Source: Porphyra umbilicalis (taxonomy: Eukaryota > Rhodophyta > Bangiophyceae > Bangiales > Bangiaceae). From it: DNA of 64,000 bases. The stretch lies in the NCBI GenBank assembly GCA_002049455.2, contig KV918904.1, positions 62,001-126,000 on the forward strand, in the 5' to 3' direction. Both the position numbers and the translations under genes were made by a program. The notes under the pieces were generated by a model. That model searched no databases. It was not told where the DNA came from and was given only the letters and a program-made list of their open reading frames with translations. This document shows positions 33,109 to 43,798 of this stretch, piece after piece (positions within the stretch are counted from its first letter, which is position 1; every line of letters starts with the position of its first letter).

Positions 33109-35361
33109 ATGGCGCTGTCTGCTCTGCCGGCGTTTGCTGCCCCGCTGCCGTCGGCGACGGCGCTCGGCGCTCGCACTGCCCCCGCGGTGTCGTCTGCCGC
33201 CGGCCGCCGTCTGGCTATGGATGCTCCCGCGCGACGGTTGGCGCCGCGCATGGATGCCAGCGGGGGTGCCGGCGCGGCGTCTCACGGCACGACGCCCCCC
33301 ACCAACTCCCCTGCCCCCAAGGGCCACGCCGTGTCGCACGACAATGGCCCCAAAGGCACCCCCCTGCTCGACCGCATTGCAGAGCCGGCCGACTACCGGA
33401 GCTGGTCGCTGCCCCAAATCAAGCGCCTCGCGCACGAGCTCCGGTGGGACACCATCCGGTCCGTCTCTGAGACGGGCGGCCATCTGGGCTCCTCCCTCGG
33501 CGTCGTGGAGCTGACCGTCGCCCTCCACTACGTGTTCAACACCCCCCACGACCGGCTCGTGTGGGATGTGGCGCACCAGACGTACCCGCACAAAATCCTG
33601 ACGGGGCGCCGCGGGGCCATGCGGACGATACGGCAGAGCGGGGGCCTCAGCGGCTTCACCAAGCGCGCCGAGTCAGAGTACGACCCGTTTGGCGCGGGCC
33701 ACAGCTCGACGAGCATCTCGGCGGTGCTTGGGATGGCGGTGGCGCGGGACCAGGCGGGCATGAACAATGAATGCATTGCGGTCATTGGTGACGGCGCCAT
33801 CACGGGCGGTATGGCGTACGAGGCGATGAACAATGCCGGGTACCTCAAGAACCGGGTGATTGTCATCCTCAATGACAATGGGCAGGTGAGTTTGCCGACG
33901 GGCACCCCGTCCGCGGCGGGGGTGGTGCCGTCGGGGGCGCTGTCCAACTACACGAGCCGGCTGCTGTCGTCCAAGCCGTTTTCCAACGTGCGGTCGGCGG
34001 CCAAGGACTTTTCGCGCCTCTTCCCCGAGGAGGTGCAAGGCATCGCCGCCAAAGTCGACGAGTACACCCGCGGCATTGTGTCGCCCGGCGGCCACGGGAC
34101 GCTGTTTGAGGAGCTCGGCTTTTACTACATTGGGCCGATTGACGGGCACGACCTCGACACGCTCATCCCCATCCTGGAGAATGTGCGGGATTTGTCCGGC
34201 AACAAGCCGATTATGCTGCACGTCAAGACGGAAAAGGGGCACGGCTACGCGCCCGCCGAGGGCGCGTTTGACAAGTACCACGGGGTCGCCAAGTTTGACG
34301 TTGCCACCGGCAAGCAGGTCAAAACCGTGGCGCCGACGCCGTCGTACACGGGCGTCTTTGCGCGCGCGCTGATTTCCGAGGCGGAGCGCGACCGCAAAAT
34401 TGTGGCCATCACCGCCGCCATGCCCGGCGGCACGGGGGTCAACCTGTTTGGCGACCGCTTCCCCAACCGGCTGTACGATGTTGGTATTGCGGAGCAGCAC
34501 GCGGTGACGCTCGCGGCGGGCATGGCGACGGAGGGCGCCAAGCCCGTCTGCTGCATCTACTCGACCTTCCTCCAGCGCGGCTACGACCAGGTCATCCACG
34601 ACGTGGCGATACAAAAGCTGCCCGTCCGCTTTATGGTCGACCGCGCGGGGCTGATTGGTAATGACGGGGCGACGCACGCGGGCTCGTTTGATCTGACCTA
34701 CCTCGGCTGCCTCCCCAACATGACGATCATGGCGCCGTCGGACGAAGTGGAGCTACAGAATATGGTCGCCACGGCCATGGCGTTTGACGAGGGGCCGACC
34801 GTCGTGCGGTACCCGCGGGGCAACGGCCTCGGCATGGAGACGCTGCGGTCCAAGCTGGGCTTTCGCGGCGCCGAGCTGCCGGCCCGTGGCCGCGCGCTGC
34901 CCATTGGCAAGGGCCGCGTCATCCGCAACGCATCGGGCGGCGGCGGGCGCAAGGTTGCGTTGCTGTCCATTGGCACCCGTCTGATCGAGTGCGTGCGCGC
35001 GGCCGAGGCGCTTGAGGCGGCGGGCGTCGACGTGACGGTCGCCGACGCGCGGTTCCTGAAGCCGCTCGACACGGAGCTGGTGCGGTCCCTGGCGGCCGCC
35101 CACGAGGTGCTCGTGACGGTGGAGGAGGGCAGCATTGGGGGCTTTGGGGACCACGTGCTCCACTTCCTGGCGCTCGAGGGCCTCCTCGACGAGGGCGGCC
35201 TGCGGGTGCGGCCAATGGTGTTGCCGGACAGGTACATTGACCACGGCTCGCCGATGCAGCAGTACGAGGAGGCGGGGTTGAACGCGCGCCACATTGAGGC
35301 GACGGCGCTGCGGCTGCTCGGGCGCGGCGCGGAGGTGCTCTCCAAGAGCGTCAGCTCGTGA
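33109..35361 (+). CDS. DXS: 1-deoxy-D-xylulose-5-phosphate synthase, copy 1
   Basis: This thiamine-diphosphate enzyme joins pyruvate and glyceraldehyde-3-phosphate to make DXP, the first step of the plastid MEP pathway to isoprenoids. The ATG at 33,109 (ACCATGG context) gives 750 residues; the frame is open further upstream, but this start begins a typical plastid leader (Ala/Ser/Arg-rich, about 80 residues). Conserved features include GGHLGSSLG (about 123), the thiamine-binding motif GDGAITGG to NDN (about 227-255), [11 protein letters not shown] with the catalytic Glu (about 460), [13 protein letters not shown] (about 511) and a C-terminal transketolase domain. It is intronless and complete. 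A second copy lies inverted at 48,557-50,830. The middle 512 bp (33,811-34,322) shows no difference from that copy. Confidence 0.97.
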   Translation: MALSALPAFAAPLPSATALGARTAPAVSSAAGRRLAMDAPARRLAPRMDASGGAGAASHGTTPPTNSPAPKGHAVSHDNGPKGTPLLDRIAEPADYRSWSLPQIKRLAHELRWDTIRSVSETGGHLGSSLGVVELTVALHYVFNTPHDRLVWDVAHQTYPHKILTGRRGAMRTIRQSGGLSGFTKRAESEYDPFGAGHSSTSISAVLGMAVARDQAGMNNECIAVIGDGAITGGMAYEAMNNAGYLKNRVIVILNDNGQVSLPTGTPSAAGVVPSGALSNYTSRLLSSKPFSNVRSAAKDFSRLFPEEVQGIAAKVDEYTRGIVSPGGHGTLFEELGFYYIGPIDGHDLDTLIPILENVRDLSGNKPIMLHVKTEKGHGYAPAEGAFDKYHGVAKFDVATGKQVKTVAPTPSYTGVFARALISEAERDRKIVAITAAMPGGTGVNLFGDRFPNRLYDVGIAEQHAVTLAAGMATEGAKPVCCIYSTFLQRGYDQVIHDVAIQKLPVRFMVDRAGLIGNDGATHAGSFDLTYLGCLPNMTIMAPSDEVELQNMVATAMAFDEGPTVVRYPRGNGLGMETLRSKLGFRGAELPARGRALPIGKGRVIRNASGGGGRKVALLSIGTRLIECVRAAEALEAAGVDVTVADARFLKPLDTELVRSLAAAHEVLVTVEEGSIGGFGDHVLHFLALEGLLDEGGLRVRPMVLPDRYIDHGSPMQQYEEAGLNARHIEATALRLLGRGAEVLSKSVSS

Positions 35362-36318
35362 GGCGGGGGCGGCCACCCGGGTTCTCAATCTCGGGTGTTG
35401 TCGCGCTCTCCTTCTCCTGCCCTTGATCACGTTCATGAGGACCCGCCGTGTTGTAGCTGTGACGGGCTGCGCCCGCCGTGCGGGAGCATCCTGGCTGGGT
35501 TTCCTTTTTTTTGGCCACGGGAGCGATGCGGCCCCTGCCGCTCCGCCGGTGACGCGACTATCACAGTCGTAGGGGTGGTGCGGCCGTGGTATCCAGTCGC
35601 CCGTGTGCCGTTAGTTTTGTGTTTCCCTTGGACAGCGTCGTGCGTTTGTACAGTTGGGGCCGCAGTATGCATCCCCCGTTTGTCTCGCTACCGCCGTATG
35701 TTTGTGGGCCGCTCCACACCTGGTGGTCGCGCGGTGGCCGAGTGCGTTTGTGTCGTATCCTGCGGGGTCTGTCTCCGTACGCGAGTGCTTGTGGAGCAGC
35801 AGCGAATTGGCGCCTTGCACCGATCGATGTGGTTTCTTCCATAATCCTCTCCACCGCCGCGGCGCGACCTCTGTCCCCCCGCCATCGCCACGCCGGGTGC
35901 TGCACGACCATCCGGATCGGACGTCGATAGCCACCCTGCACGGGCCCAACAAAACGTCAGCAGAGGACGGGTCGCGGGCTTCCACCCTGCCGCTGCCCAG
36001 CCGGGGCCAGGTGGGTAGCTCGTGGCCATGTCGTCATACCAGCGGGGGAGGGAGGTGCTTGAGCTGTGCGGAGCGCCGCGGTGTGTGCCCATCGGGGCAG
36101 GGGCGCGTCGGGGCATGACGGAGCGGCACACGTGGACGTCACGCCACAGATGCAATTTTTATTTACAGGATTTTCCGTCGACCCGAATTAAACGACTCGT
36201 CTATTCAATGGCTTTTCGTGTGGGATACGGCAGCTTGCGTTGAGCTGCCGTGATCCGGCCCGCGTCGGCGGAGCCGTCGCCGCGGCAGCAACCGCGGCCC
36301 ATCGCGCCGCGCACCCGC

Positions 36319-36350
<32 letters not shown>

Positions 36351-36479
36351 CCGTCATCGCCGTCATCGCCGTCGGCGCCCTGATCCCGCCTCGTTGCCGA
36401 AGCGGTTGCGTATCGACCTCTTTCCTTCTTACGCACCCCTCGCTCCCCCCCCCCCCACCCACCGAGCGTGCCCGCCCTT
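35362..36479. other. Intergenic, DXS1 to PurH
   Basis: No coding signal. 36,300-36,372 is an imperfect CGCCGC/CGTCATCGC repeat and 36,445-36,457 a C run, both within about 180 bp of the PurH start, so they may be promoter or 5' UTR sequence. Confidence 0.5.
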
Positions 36480-38369
36480 ATGGCCGCCTTTGTGCCCGCT
36501 GGTGCTCTCCCCAGCCGCCGCCCCGCCGCCGCCGCGGGCCGGCGGGCGACGCGCGCCCCCCCCCCCGCCGAGGCTCCCCCCGACGGGCACCCCCCCGCCC
36601 CCCGTCGTTTGCCCGTCATGACGTCGACCAACCCGCCGCCCGCGTCGCCGTCGGCGCCGCCGCCGTCGGCCGACGCTGGGGTGCCGGCGGCCGCGCCGTT
36701 GCCGTCCACGTCGGCGGCGGCAGGGTCATTGGCGGCGGCGGCGCCGCCGCCGCCGCCGCCACCGACCATGGTGCGCATCCGCCGCGCCCTCCTATCCGTG
36801 TCGGACAAGACGTCGCTCGTCGGCATGGGCACCTACCTGTCGGAGAATGGGGTGGAGCTGCTGTCGACGGGGGGCACCGCCGCCGCGCTGCGCGACGCGG
36901 GCCTTTCCGTTGTTGACGTGGCCGACTACACGGGCTTCCCCGAGATGCTCGACGGGCGCGTCAAGACGCTCCACCCCAAAGTCCACGGCGGCCTCCTCGG
37001 CATGCGGGACGTGGCGGCGCACGTCGACGCCATGGCCGCCGCCGACATCCTGCCCATCGACTTGGTGATTGTCAACTTGTATCCGTTTGGGGCGACGGTC
37101 GCGCGCGGCGCCCCGTGGGCCGAGGTCGTTGAAAATGTGGACATTGGCGGGCCCGCCATGGTCCGCGCCGCCGCCAAAAACCACGCCCACGTAACCGTCG
37201 TGACGGACGTGGCGCAGTACGCGGCGGTGCTCAATGAGTTGGCCGACAATAATTGCGCGACGGGCTCCCGCCTCCGCCTCCGCCTCGCCGCCGAAGCGTA
37301 TGGCGCCATGGCCGCCTATGACGCGGCGGTCGCGCGGCGCTTCCACCAACAAGCCGGCACCGCCTTCCCGCCGGTCGTCACGTGGGCGGGGCAGCTGCGG
37401 CAGGAGCTGCGGTACGGGGAGAACCCGCACCAAAAGGCCGCCTTTTACGCCGACGTGACGGGCGCGGGGGGCGCCCCGGGCGTCGCGTCGGCCGAGCAGA
37501 TCCAAGGCAAGGCGCTCAGCTACAATAACATTTCCGACACGGACGCTGCGTGGGCGCTCGTTGCTGAATTTGACGCGTCTGCCGACGGCCCCGCGTGCGT
37601 GATTGTCAAACACGCCAACCCGTGCGGCGTCGCCCTCGGCGACGACGCGGCGGCGGCCTTTACCCGCGCGCTCGCGTGCGACCCGCTGTCCGCCTTTGGC
37701 AGCATCGTGGCGCTCAACGTGGCGGTTGACAAGGCTGCCGCCGAAGCCGTGTCGGGCCTCTTTGTCGAAGTGCTCATTGCGCCCGACGTGTCGTCGGGCG
37801 CCGCCGAGGTGCTTGCGAAAAAGAAGAACCTGCGCGTGCTCCTCACGGGGGGCATGCCCGCCCGCTCCGACGCGGGCGCGGCGAGCGTCCTCAAATCCGT
37901 CTCGGGGGGGTACCTGCTGCAGGGCGCCGACGCGGCGCTCGCCACCCCCGACGGCGTGCGGGTCGTCACCAAGCGCGCGCCGACGGCCGCCGAGTTGACG
38001 GACCTCCTCTTTGCCAACCGCATCGTCAAGCACGTAAAGTCCAACGCCATCCTCTTTGCGCGCGACCGCTCCGCCGTCGGCACGGGCGCGGGGCAGATGA
38101 GCCGCGTCGACGCGGCGCGCATCGCCGCGTGGAAGGCGGGGGAGGCGGGGCGCGCGGCGGGGGAGGCGGACGGCGCCCGCACCGCGGGGTCGGTGGTGGC
38201 GAGCGACGCGTTTTTCCCCTTTGATGACGGGCTTGTGGCGGTGGCCGAGGCGGGCGCGACGGCGGTCATCCAGCCGGGCGGCAGCAAGCGCGACGCAGAG
38301 GTGATTGCGGCGGCGGACGAGCGGGGGATGGCCATGGTGTTTTGTGATTTCCGCACGTTTAAGCACTGA
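36480..38369 (+). CDS. purH: Bifunctional AICAR transformylase / IMP cyclohydrolase, plastid-type leader
   Basis: It carries out the last two steps of purine synthesis: formyl transfer from 10-formyl-THF to AICAR, then ring closure to IMP. The ATG at 36,480 gives 629 residues; the frame extends one GTG upstream, which is ignored. Residues 1-95 are an Ala/Pro/Arg-rich leader longer than in bacterial PurH (about 530 residues), as expected for organelle import. The IMP cyclohydrolase (MGS-like) domain starts at [11 protein letters not shown] (about 102) with [10 protein letters not shown] (about 162). The transformylase part has [10 protein letters not shown] (about 310), KHANPCG (about 377) and AFGSIVALN. 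It ends with [11 protein letters not shown] and a C-terminal FRTFKH. Uninterrupted, no intron. Confidence 0.96.
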   Translation: MAAFVPAGALPSRRPAAAAGRRATRAPPPAEAPPDGHPPAPRRLPVMTSTNPPPASPSAPPPSADAGVPAAAPLPSTSAAAGSLAAAAPPPPPPPTMVRIRRALLSVSDKTSLVGMGTYLSENGVELLSTGGTAAALRDAGLSVVDVADYTGFPEMLDGRVKTLHPKVHGGLLGMRDVAAHVDAMAAADILPIDLVIVNLYPFGATVARGAPWAEVVENVDIGGPAMVRAAAKNHAHVTVVTDVAQYAAVLNELADNNCATGSRLRLRLAAEAYGAMAAYDAAVARRFHQQAGTAFPPVVTWAGQLRQELRYGENPHQKAAFYADVTGAGGAPGVASAEQIQGKALSYNNISDTDAAWALVAEFDASADGPACVIVKHANPCGVALGDDAAAAFTRALACDPLSAFGSIVALNVAVDKAAAEAVSGLFVEVLIAPDVSSGAAEVLAKKKNLRVLLTGGMPARSDAGAASVLKSVSGGYLLQGADAALATPDGVRVVTKRAPTAAELTDLLFANRIVKHVKSNAILFARDRSAVGTGAGQMSRVDAARIAAWKAGEAGRAAGEADGARTAGSVVASDAFFPFDDGLVAVAEAGATAVIQPGGSKRDAEVIAAADERGMAMVFCDFRTFKH

Positions 38370-38803
38370 GGGGGGGGGGGGAGGCGGCGCGGCGGCGGCG
38401 GCGGGGGGTGGGAGCGTGCGGCGCCGCGCGCCGCGGCGCGGCACGGCGCGGGCGCACGGCGGCTGCCCCGCGGTTCGGGTGCATTGACAGAGTTTGCACG
38501 AGACGAGCGACTACCTGTTTGTCTGCCTGGGGCGGCGGGAGCCGTGGCGTTGCAACGGCGAGGCGGCAGCCCACCCAGGGGGGGCAGTACACCAGGGGGT
38601 GGGCAAACCCACGAGGGGGCGGGTGCCCTGCGTCGCACAGGGTCCCCCCTCGACCCCGGGCAGTGGACCAAAAAAGGAACAAAAGGATCGGGAGGGTCCG
38701 CCCCCCCCTCCCACCAAAAGCACGCTACCCTCTGCTCGTGGGGCTCCCCCGCCCCCCCTCCCCCCCCCCACGCCCTCGCAGCGGCACCCCCCCCCCCCGC
38801 CGC

Positions 38804-39934
38804 CTACATGAAATCGTCGTACCCATCATCGTACGACGGGGCCCCCCCCTCAAAGTCCCCCCGCTCCATCTGCAAGCTCTTTTTCACGGGCTTCTTCTTC
38901 TTCCCCTTGTCCGCCTTGCTGCGTTCCTTGAGCTTCTCATTCGCAAGCACGTTGCACACAGACGCGAGCTCCTTGACATCATCCGCCGACAGGTCCGCCG
39001 CGGCCGCCCGCACAATCGCCTTTAGCATCGCCACGTACTTGGACGGCCGCCGCGGCACGAGGACCGTCGACACCTTGGCGGCAACGAGTGCCGCAAAGGC
39101 GTCGTGGTCCGCGTCGCTCACCGGCCGCGGGTGGTCGTCGATCGAGTCGGCGTTGGGGGTGCCGCCCGCCGCCGCGGTGGCGGCGGAGCGGAGGGAAAAC
39201 ATATCCTTGGCGTTTTCAAAATCCGACGCTTCCACCACCGCCTGCTGCCGCGCCTTGCGCTGCGCGGGGGTGAGCGCCGCAACCTCGTCTTGGAGGTCGA
39301 GGGCGGCGAGGCGGGACGCTTCGGCGGCCTCCTCACGCTCCTTGAGCATCGCCGCGCGTTTTTTTTTCGGGCGGTTGGCCGCCGCCGTGGCCGTGGCGGC
39401 CGCGGCCGCGGCCGCGGCAGCGGTGGCCGCCGCGTCCTCGGGCTGCTTCTGTGGCGGCGGCGGGCGTGGGTGGGCGGGGGGGTCGGGCGGGGCGACCGGT
39501 GGAGCGGGCGTGGGGCACCGTCAAGACGGCGACCGCAACACCCACGGGCAGCAGCAGCGCACACAGCAAGTCACGCATCCGCGCAAAACACACACAAAAA
39601 ACGACGAGCTAGTGTGAGTGGCGGGCGCAAGCGAAAAAGGACCGCGGCCGTCGGCGGCGGCCACGGAGCGCCGCCGGAGGACAACGACGGGACGACCAGT
39701 GTCGCCCACCGACACCGCACCGACGCCGCCGAGACGGCCCGAGGGGGTGATCGCAGCCCGACGGCGCGGCCGCCGCCCCCGCGCGGCGCTCCACACCACC
39801 GACGCGGTGTGGACGGCACGCCGCTCACCACCCCCCCCCCAGACGACCAGCGCGCAACCCCCCCCCCCCCGCGTGCCCGTCACAACAACACAGCCACCAC
39901 ACCGACGGCCCCACGGCGGTGGCAACACCCCACG

Positions 39935-39972
<38 letters not shown>

Positions 39973-40440
39973 GGGTGCCCCCCCCAACGTACGGCGTCGT
40001 CTTCCGACTCGGCGTCTTCGCCCTCCCAGCTCTGCTTGACCGCCCCGGGCACGGCCACGGCCGGCTCCCAGTCGTCATTTTCTGTGCGCCCGCCACCGTG
40101 GAACCGGGAGGGGGGGCGGGGCGCACACACCACCAGGAGCGAGCGGCGGACCGGCGGCGGCGGGGGCGGGGGGGGGCGGGGGCGCACCGAGGTGTGTGCG
40201 CAACGGCGCGGCCACGCGCGGCGGGGCCACCGGCGGCAGCACAGAGACACACGAGGCGGAGGGGCCACCAATCAACCAAAAGAGCGTCAGTGCGTCTGCG
40301 CCCACCACACCACGCCCGAGGCCGCGCGGGGGGGGGGCGCCCGCCCGCGCGCGCGGCGGCGGGCGCCCCCCGCGGCTCCCCCCACCGACCGACGGCGGCC
40401 GCGTGGCGGCGACGCACCCAAACCTACCCCAATCCGACAT
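38804..40440 (-). CDS. EIF3J: Translation initiation factor 3 subunit J (eIF3j/HCR1-like), three exons
   Basis: eIF3j is a loosely bound eIF3 subunit that sits near the ribosomal A site and mRNA channel. Exons on the minus strand are 40,428-40,440, 39,993-40,081 and 38,804-39,448. Introns begin GTAGGT and GTACGT and end in AG. The spliced frame is 747 nt (248 residues). It starts MSDWENDDWEP and then WEGEDAESEDD, the acidic Trp-containing N-terminus of the family. Exon 3 holds RPKKKRAAMLKERE, then DFENAKDMF, a helical core, NEKLKER, a lysine-rich stretch, and the hallmark end YDDFM. The first coding exon is only 13 nt. Intron 2 contains a CA repeat. The splice sites were inferred by eye, but both restore family sequence exactly. 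Confidence 0.9.
39946..39970. repeat. (CA)n microsatellite in eIF3j intron 2
   Basis: An uninterrupted CA dinucleotide run of 25 bases. It lies about 20 bases past the 5' splice site of the intron on the minus strand, where it reads as a GU repeat. Confidence 0.95.
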
Positions 40441-40973
40441 GATGCCCGGCTTGTCGCCAGCAACGGCGTCGCACGGGAGCAGCAGCTGCGCCGGTCAACG
40501 TGCCGGCGACGGCGACGGCGGCGGGGGGGGGCGGGGGGGGGAGGGCGGAGGGCGGAGGGGGCGCGCGGTGCAGAGGGGGACGCGCTGCCAGCGGGGTCGG
40601 GACGCGCTCTCCGCACCGACCGGCGGTGGGTTGTGTCGGACCGCCGGCGGCGCCGCCGGCGGCCACGGGATTGGGCGGCGCAAGGGGCGCAAATCGGCGG
40701 GGGGGGATCACCCGCCGCTGTGGGGCGCAAGCGACCGCCCCCGCCGCGCGCGTCGACGGCGCGGCGCGCGCGCGCCGCCCGGCCCCGCCCCCCCCGGTCC
40801 GCCCCCGCCCAGTCCGCCCCCGCGCCCCGGTGTGCGCGCGTCGGGTGACGGCGCCGCCGCGCGCGCGCGGGCGCGTCGCGAGCGGGCGGCACTCCCCCCC
40901 CCCCCCCCCCTCGTCTCCACCATTGCCGGTGCGGTGTGACGGCCCGTGTGCGGCACCGCCGCCGACCGCCGCC
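40441..40973. promoter_or_regulatory. Divergent intergenic region between eIF3j and the Y14-like gene
   Basis: The two start codons are 533 bp apart and point away from each other, so promoters for both must lie here or overlap. The sequence is extremely GC-rich with several G and C runs. No TATA box or known motif was recognised. Confidence 0.5.
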
Positions 40974-42814
40974 ATGGGCGCCGACGGGGATTCCGACAGC
41001 GACGCGCGCATGACGGTACGCTGCCGCGCCCGCCGGCGGCCGCGCGGCGCCGCGTCGCCGCCGCGGGTCTTTTTCAACTCGCCCGCCCGCCCCGCCGCCC
41101 GGCCCCGTGGCCCGCCGTGGTGGACACCCCGACTAACCGCCGCCCCCGCGTCTGTGTCGCCCGCTTCCCGCGCTGTGGTCGCCCCCCCCCCCCCCCCCCC
41201 CGCCCACCCCACGCGTCCTGGTGTCCCGCCGACCCCCCCGCCGCTTTGTGTTTCTTGTATGTCACCCCCCCGCCCCCCCCCCCCCCCCCCCTTGACCGTG
41301 ATGTAGGACTCGTCGGGCGCCGCCCGCCGCCGCACCCGCCGCCGCCGGCACTCGTACACCCCCCCCCCCGGCGGTCCCGGTCCCCTCCCCTCCCCGCCGC
41401 CGCCGCAGCCGCCGCCGCCGCCGCCGCCGCCGCGGCCGCCGCCCCCCCACCCGCCAGTGGCGCGGCAGTGGCGGCGGCGGTGGCGGCGGCGGCGGCCGCC
41501 CGCGCTCCGCGTCGCCGGCCGGCGCGGTGGCGGGTGGTGGCCGCCCCCGCGCCGCGCGCTCGACGATGCCGGCGGGCGGGCGGAGCGGCGGCGGCGGCGG
41601 CGGCGGCGGCGGGGGGGGGGGGGGGGGGGGGGGCGCCGCCCGTGGTCCCCGCCGTGGAGCCGGGGGGGGGGGGGGGTGGCAGCGGGAGCAGTGGCGAGAG
41701 GGGGGGGGGGGGGGGTCCCCGAGTGGCAGCCGCTCGGGCGGCAGGGGGGAGGGGAGGGGGGGGGGCGGAGCCGCAGCGGTGGGGACAGTATGAGCCGCAG
41801 CCGCAGCCGCAGCGGCAGCCAGAGCCGGAGCCGTAGCGGCAGCCGCAGCAGCAGCCGCAGCCGCAGTCGCAGCCGCAGCCGCAGCCGCAGCCGCAGTCGC
41901 AGCCGCAGCCGTGGGGCAAGCCGCGGCCGCGGCGGCGGTCGACACGGCGGCGGCCGCCGCCCCCGCGGCGCCACGCGTAGCCGCAGCCCGTGGCGGTCGG
42001 GCTCCCCCGCGGGCGCCGTCGGCGGCGGCGGCCGGCGGCCGCGCTCGCCCCGCCGGCGGCGGCGGCCGGCGCGGAGCCGCAGCCGCTCCGACGCGGGCTC
42101 GGGCACGTGGTCCGCGTCCGAGTCGGGCACGCACTCGCGCTCGCGCTCCCGCTCGCGCTCGCACTCGCGCTCGCGCTCCCGCTCGCGCTCCCGCCCCCGC
42201 TCGCACTCGCGCTCCCGCTCCGTGTCGCGCTCCCGCTCCCGCACCCCGCCGTACCGCGGCGGCGGCGGCGGCGGCGGCCGCAGCGGCGGCGGCGGCCGTG
42301 GCAACGGCCACTGGCGGGGACACTCCCCCGGCCGCCGCGGCGGGCGGGAGCGCCACCCGCGGTCGGGAGGGCGCCACCCCCCCCCCCCCCCCCCGCCGCG
42401 GCGGCGCCCGTCTTTTCGCGCCTCGGCAAATCCCGCCGGCGCTCCCCGGCGTCTGCGTCAGAGAGCGACCGGGACGGCCCGCCCCGCCGGGGGGACATGG
42501 ACGGCAACGACGGCGGGGACGGCCCCGTGCCCGCCCGCTCCGTCGAAGGGTGGGTGCTCTTTGTCAGCGGCCTCCACGCAGAGGCGACGGAGGAGGACCT
42601 CGTCGACGCGGGCGGCGCCTTTGGGCCCGTCGCCCGCGCGTCGGTGGTGCTCGACCGGCGGACCGGCTACGCCAAGGGCTACGGCCTCCTCGCGTTCGCG
42701 TCGTGGGCGGCGGCGGCGGCGGCGCGGGGGGGGTTGGCCAAGGACATGGGCGGCGCCGTGAGCGCCGAGTGGGCGTTTTTGGGGGGGGGGGGGGGGGGGA
42801 AACGCCGTCGGTGA
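40974..42814 (+). CDS. RBM8A: Y14/RBM8A-like exon junction protein with an N-terminal RS domain, at least three exons
   Basis: The C-terminal RRM (about 42,545-42,790) carries Y14 hallmarks: VEGWVLFVSGLH, EATEEDL, LDRRTGYAKGY and VSAEWAFL. Y14 pairs with Magoh in the exon junction complex laid on mRNA during splicing. Inferred exons are 40,974-41,015, 41,307-41,353 and 41,789-42,814, with GT-AG introns (GTACGC, GTACAC) and matching phases, giving MGADGDSDSDARMT, then DSSGAARRR, then MSRSRSRSGS. Exon 3 encodes a long RS/SR region (about 41,790-42,250). The RS part and the RRM are in different frames, separated by an 18-20 base C run (about 42,372-42,391). Either that run is one base short or a small intron ends at CAG near 42,462. 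Typical Y14 has no such RS domain upstream. Confidence 0.8.
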
Positions 42815-43798
42815 GCCGCCGTCGGGGGGGCGGGATGGGGGGGGGGGGGGGGGGGCAGCGGCGGCTGCAGTGTGTGTCTGTGGTGTTGCTTTGGAGACCG
42901 TCCTTTGTGCTGCTGGGGTTTGCTTTCGGGTGAAAATGGGTGGGTTTTGTCCTGCTCTCTTGCTTTGGCATGTGCGTCATGCTCTCTCTACTGTACGCGC
43001 CGCCATTTTTCAGGTGCCGCTTGGGTATCGGGTCACAGTATGCGTTCCTGCGTCTCTGTCATGTCACTGCTGTGGGCATTGTACGACGCTGGACGCTGGC
43101 TCGTCCGTCCACCCTCCTGTGTTTCACAGCGCTTGCATCAGCAGCTTGGCGTGGTTTGCATCCAACCGCGCGGTCGGGCGGCCGCGATCGTAGCCGTCAA
43201 TTGCCGTGCAGAAATACACGTGTCGCTTTTTCCACGCCTGCTTGATTGGTCCTAGAAGCGCCGGATTCCATTCCAGCGCCCTCGCGCCACCACCGTGGCC
43301 CTTCCGCCGCCACCCTTGCGCTCGGCCCGCCAACGCCACGGGCATGACGGGATCCGTCGCGCACCAGCGAAATATCTTTTTCCGGTGGGACTCGGGGCCC
43401 CGCCGCCGGTGGTGGAGCTTGCCAGAGGACGATTCCAGGCGAGAATCACGGTCATCTGATCCGGCTCGGCGGACGACCCCCGTGCGAGACTCGGCCCCGC
43501 GTCTTGCGCAGGGGAGGGGGGCCGCATCTGAGGGCGGCGGTCTCGCGCGCGCGGCTTTCGTGCTGCGCTGGTTGCCGGCGGGCTGCTACCATTGTCTACC
43601 TGGGACCGCCGGCCACTCCACCTCGGGTGCCTCGTAGCAACGTCTCGATCGGTGTGGTGACATCTACGTCCCGTGCCGGCACTGCCGCAGCTGGACGTCG
43701 GGTGCAGACCAACCACCCTCTGCTTGCTCACTGCATCCCCCCCACTCTCTCCTCTGGCCATTGTCGCTTCCTCTGGTGTTTCTTTCCCACTTGTCGCC
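42815..43798. other. Intergenic, Y14-like to G6PDH
   Basis: Starts with a long G run (about 42,837-42,856), then mixed sequence. No coding or RNA signal recognised. The last 200 bp presumably hold the G6PDH promoter. Confidence 0.5.

Noticed and set aside
36792-38444. A 550-codon minus-strand frame
   Set aside because: Shadow of PurH with no independent coding signal.
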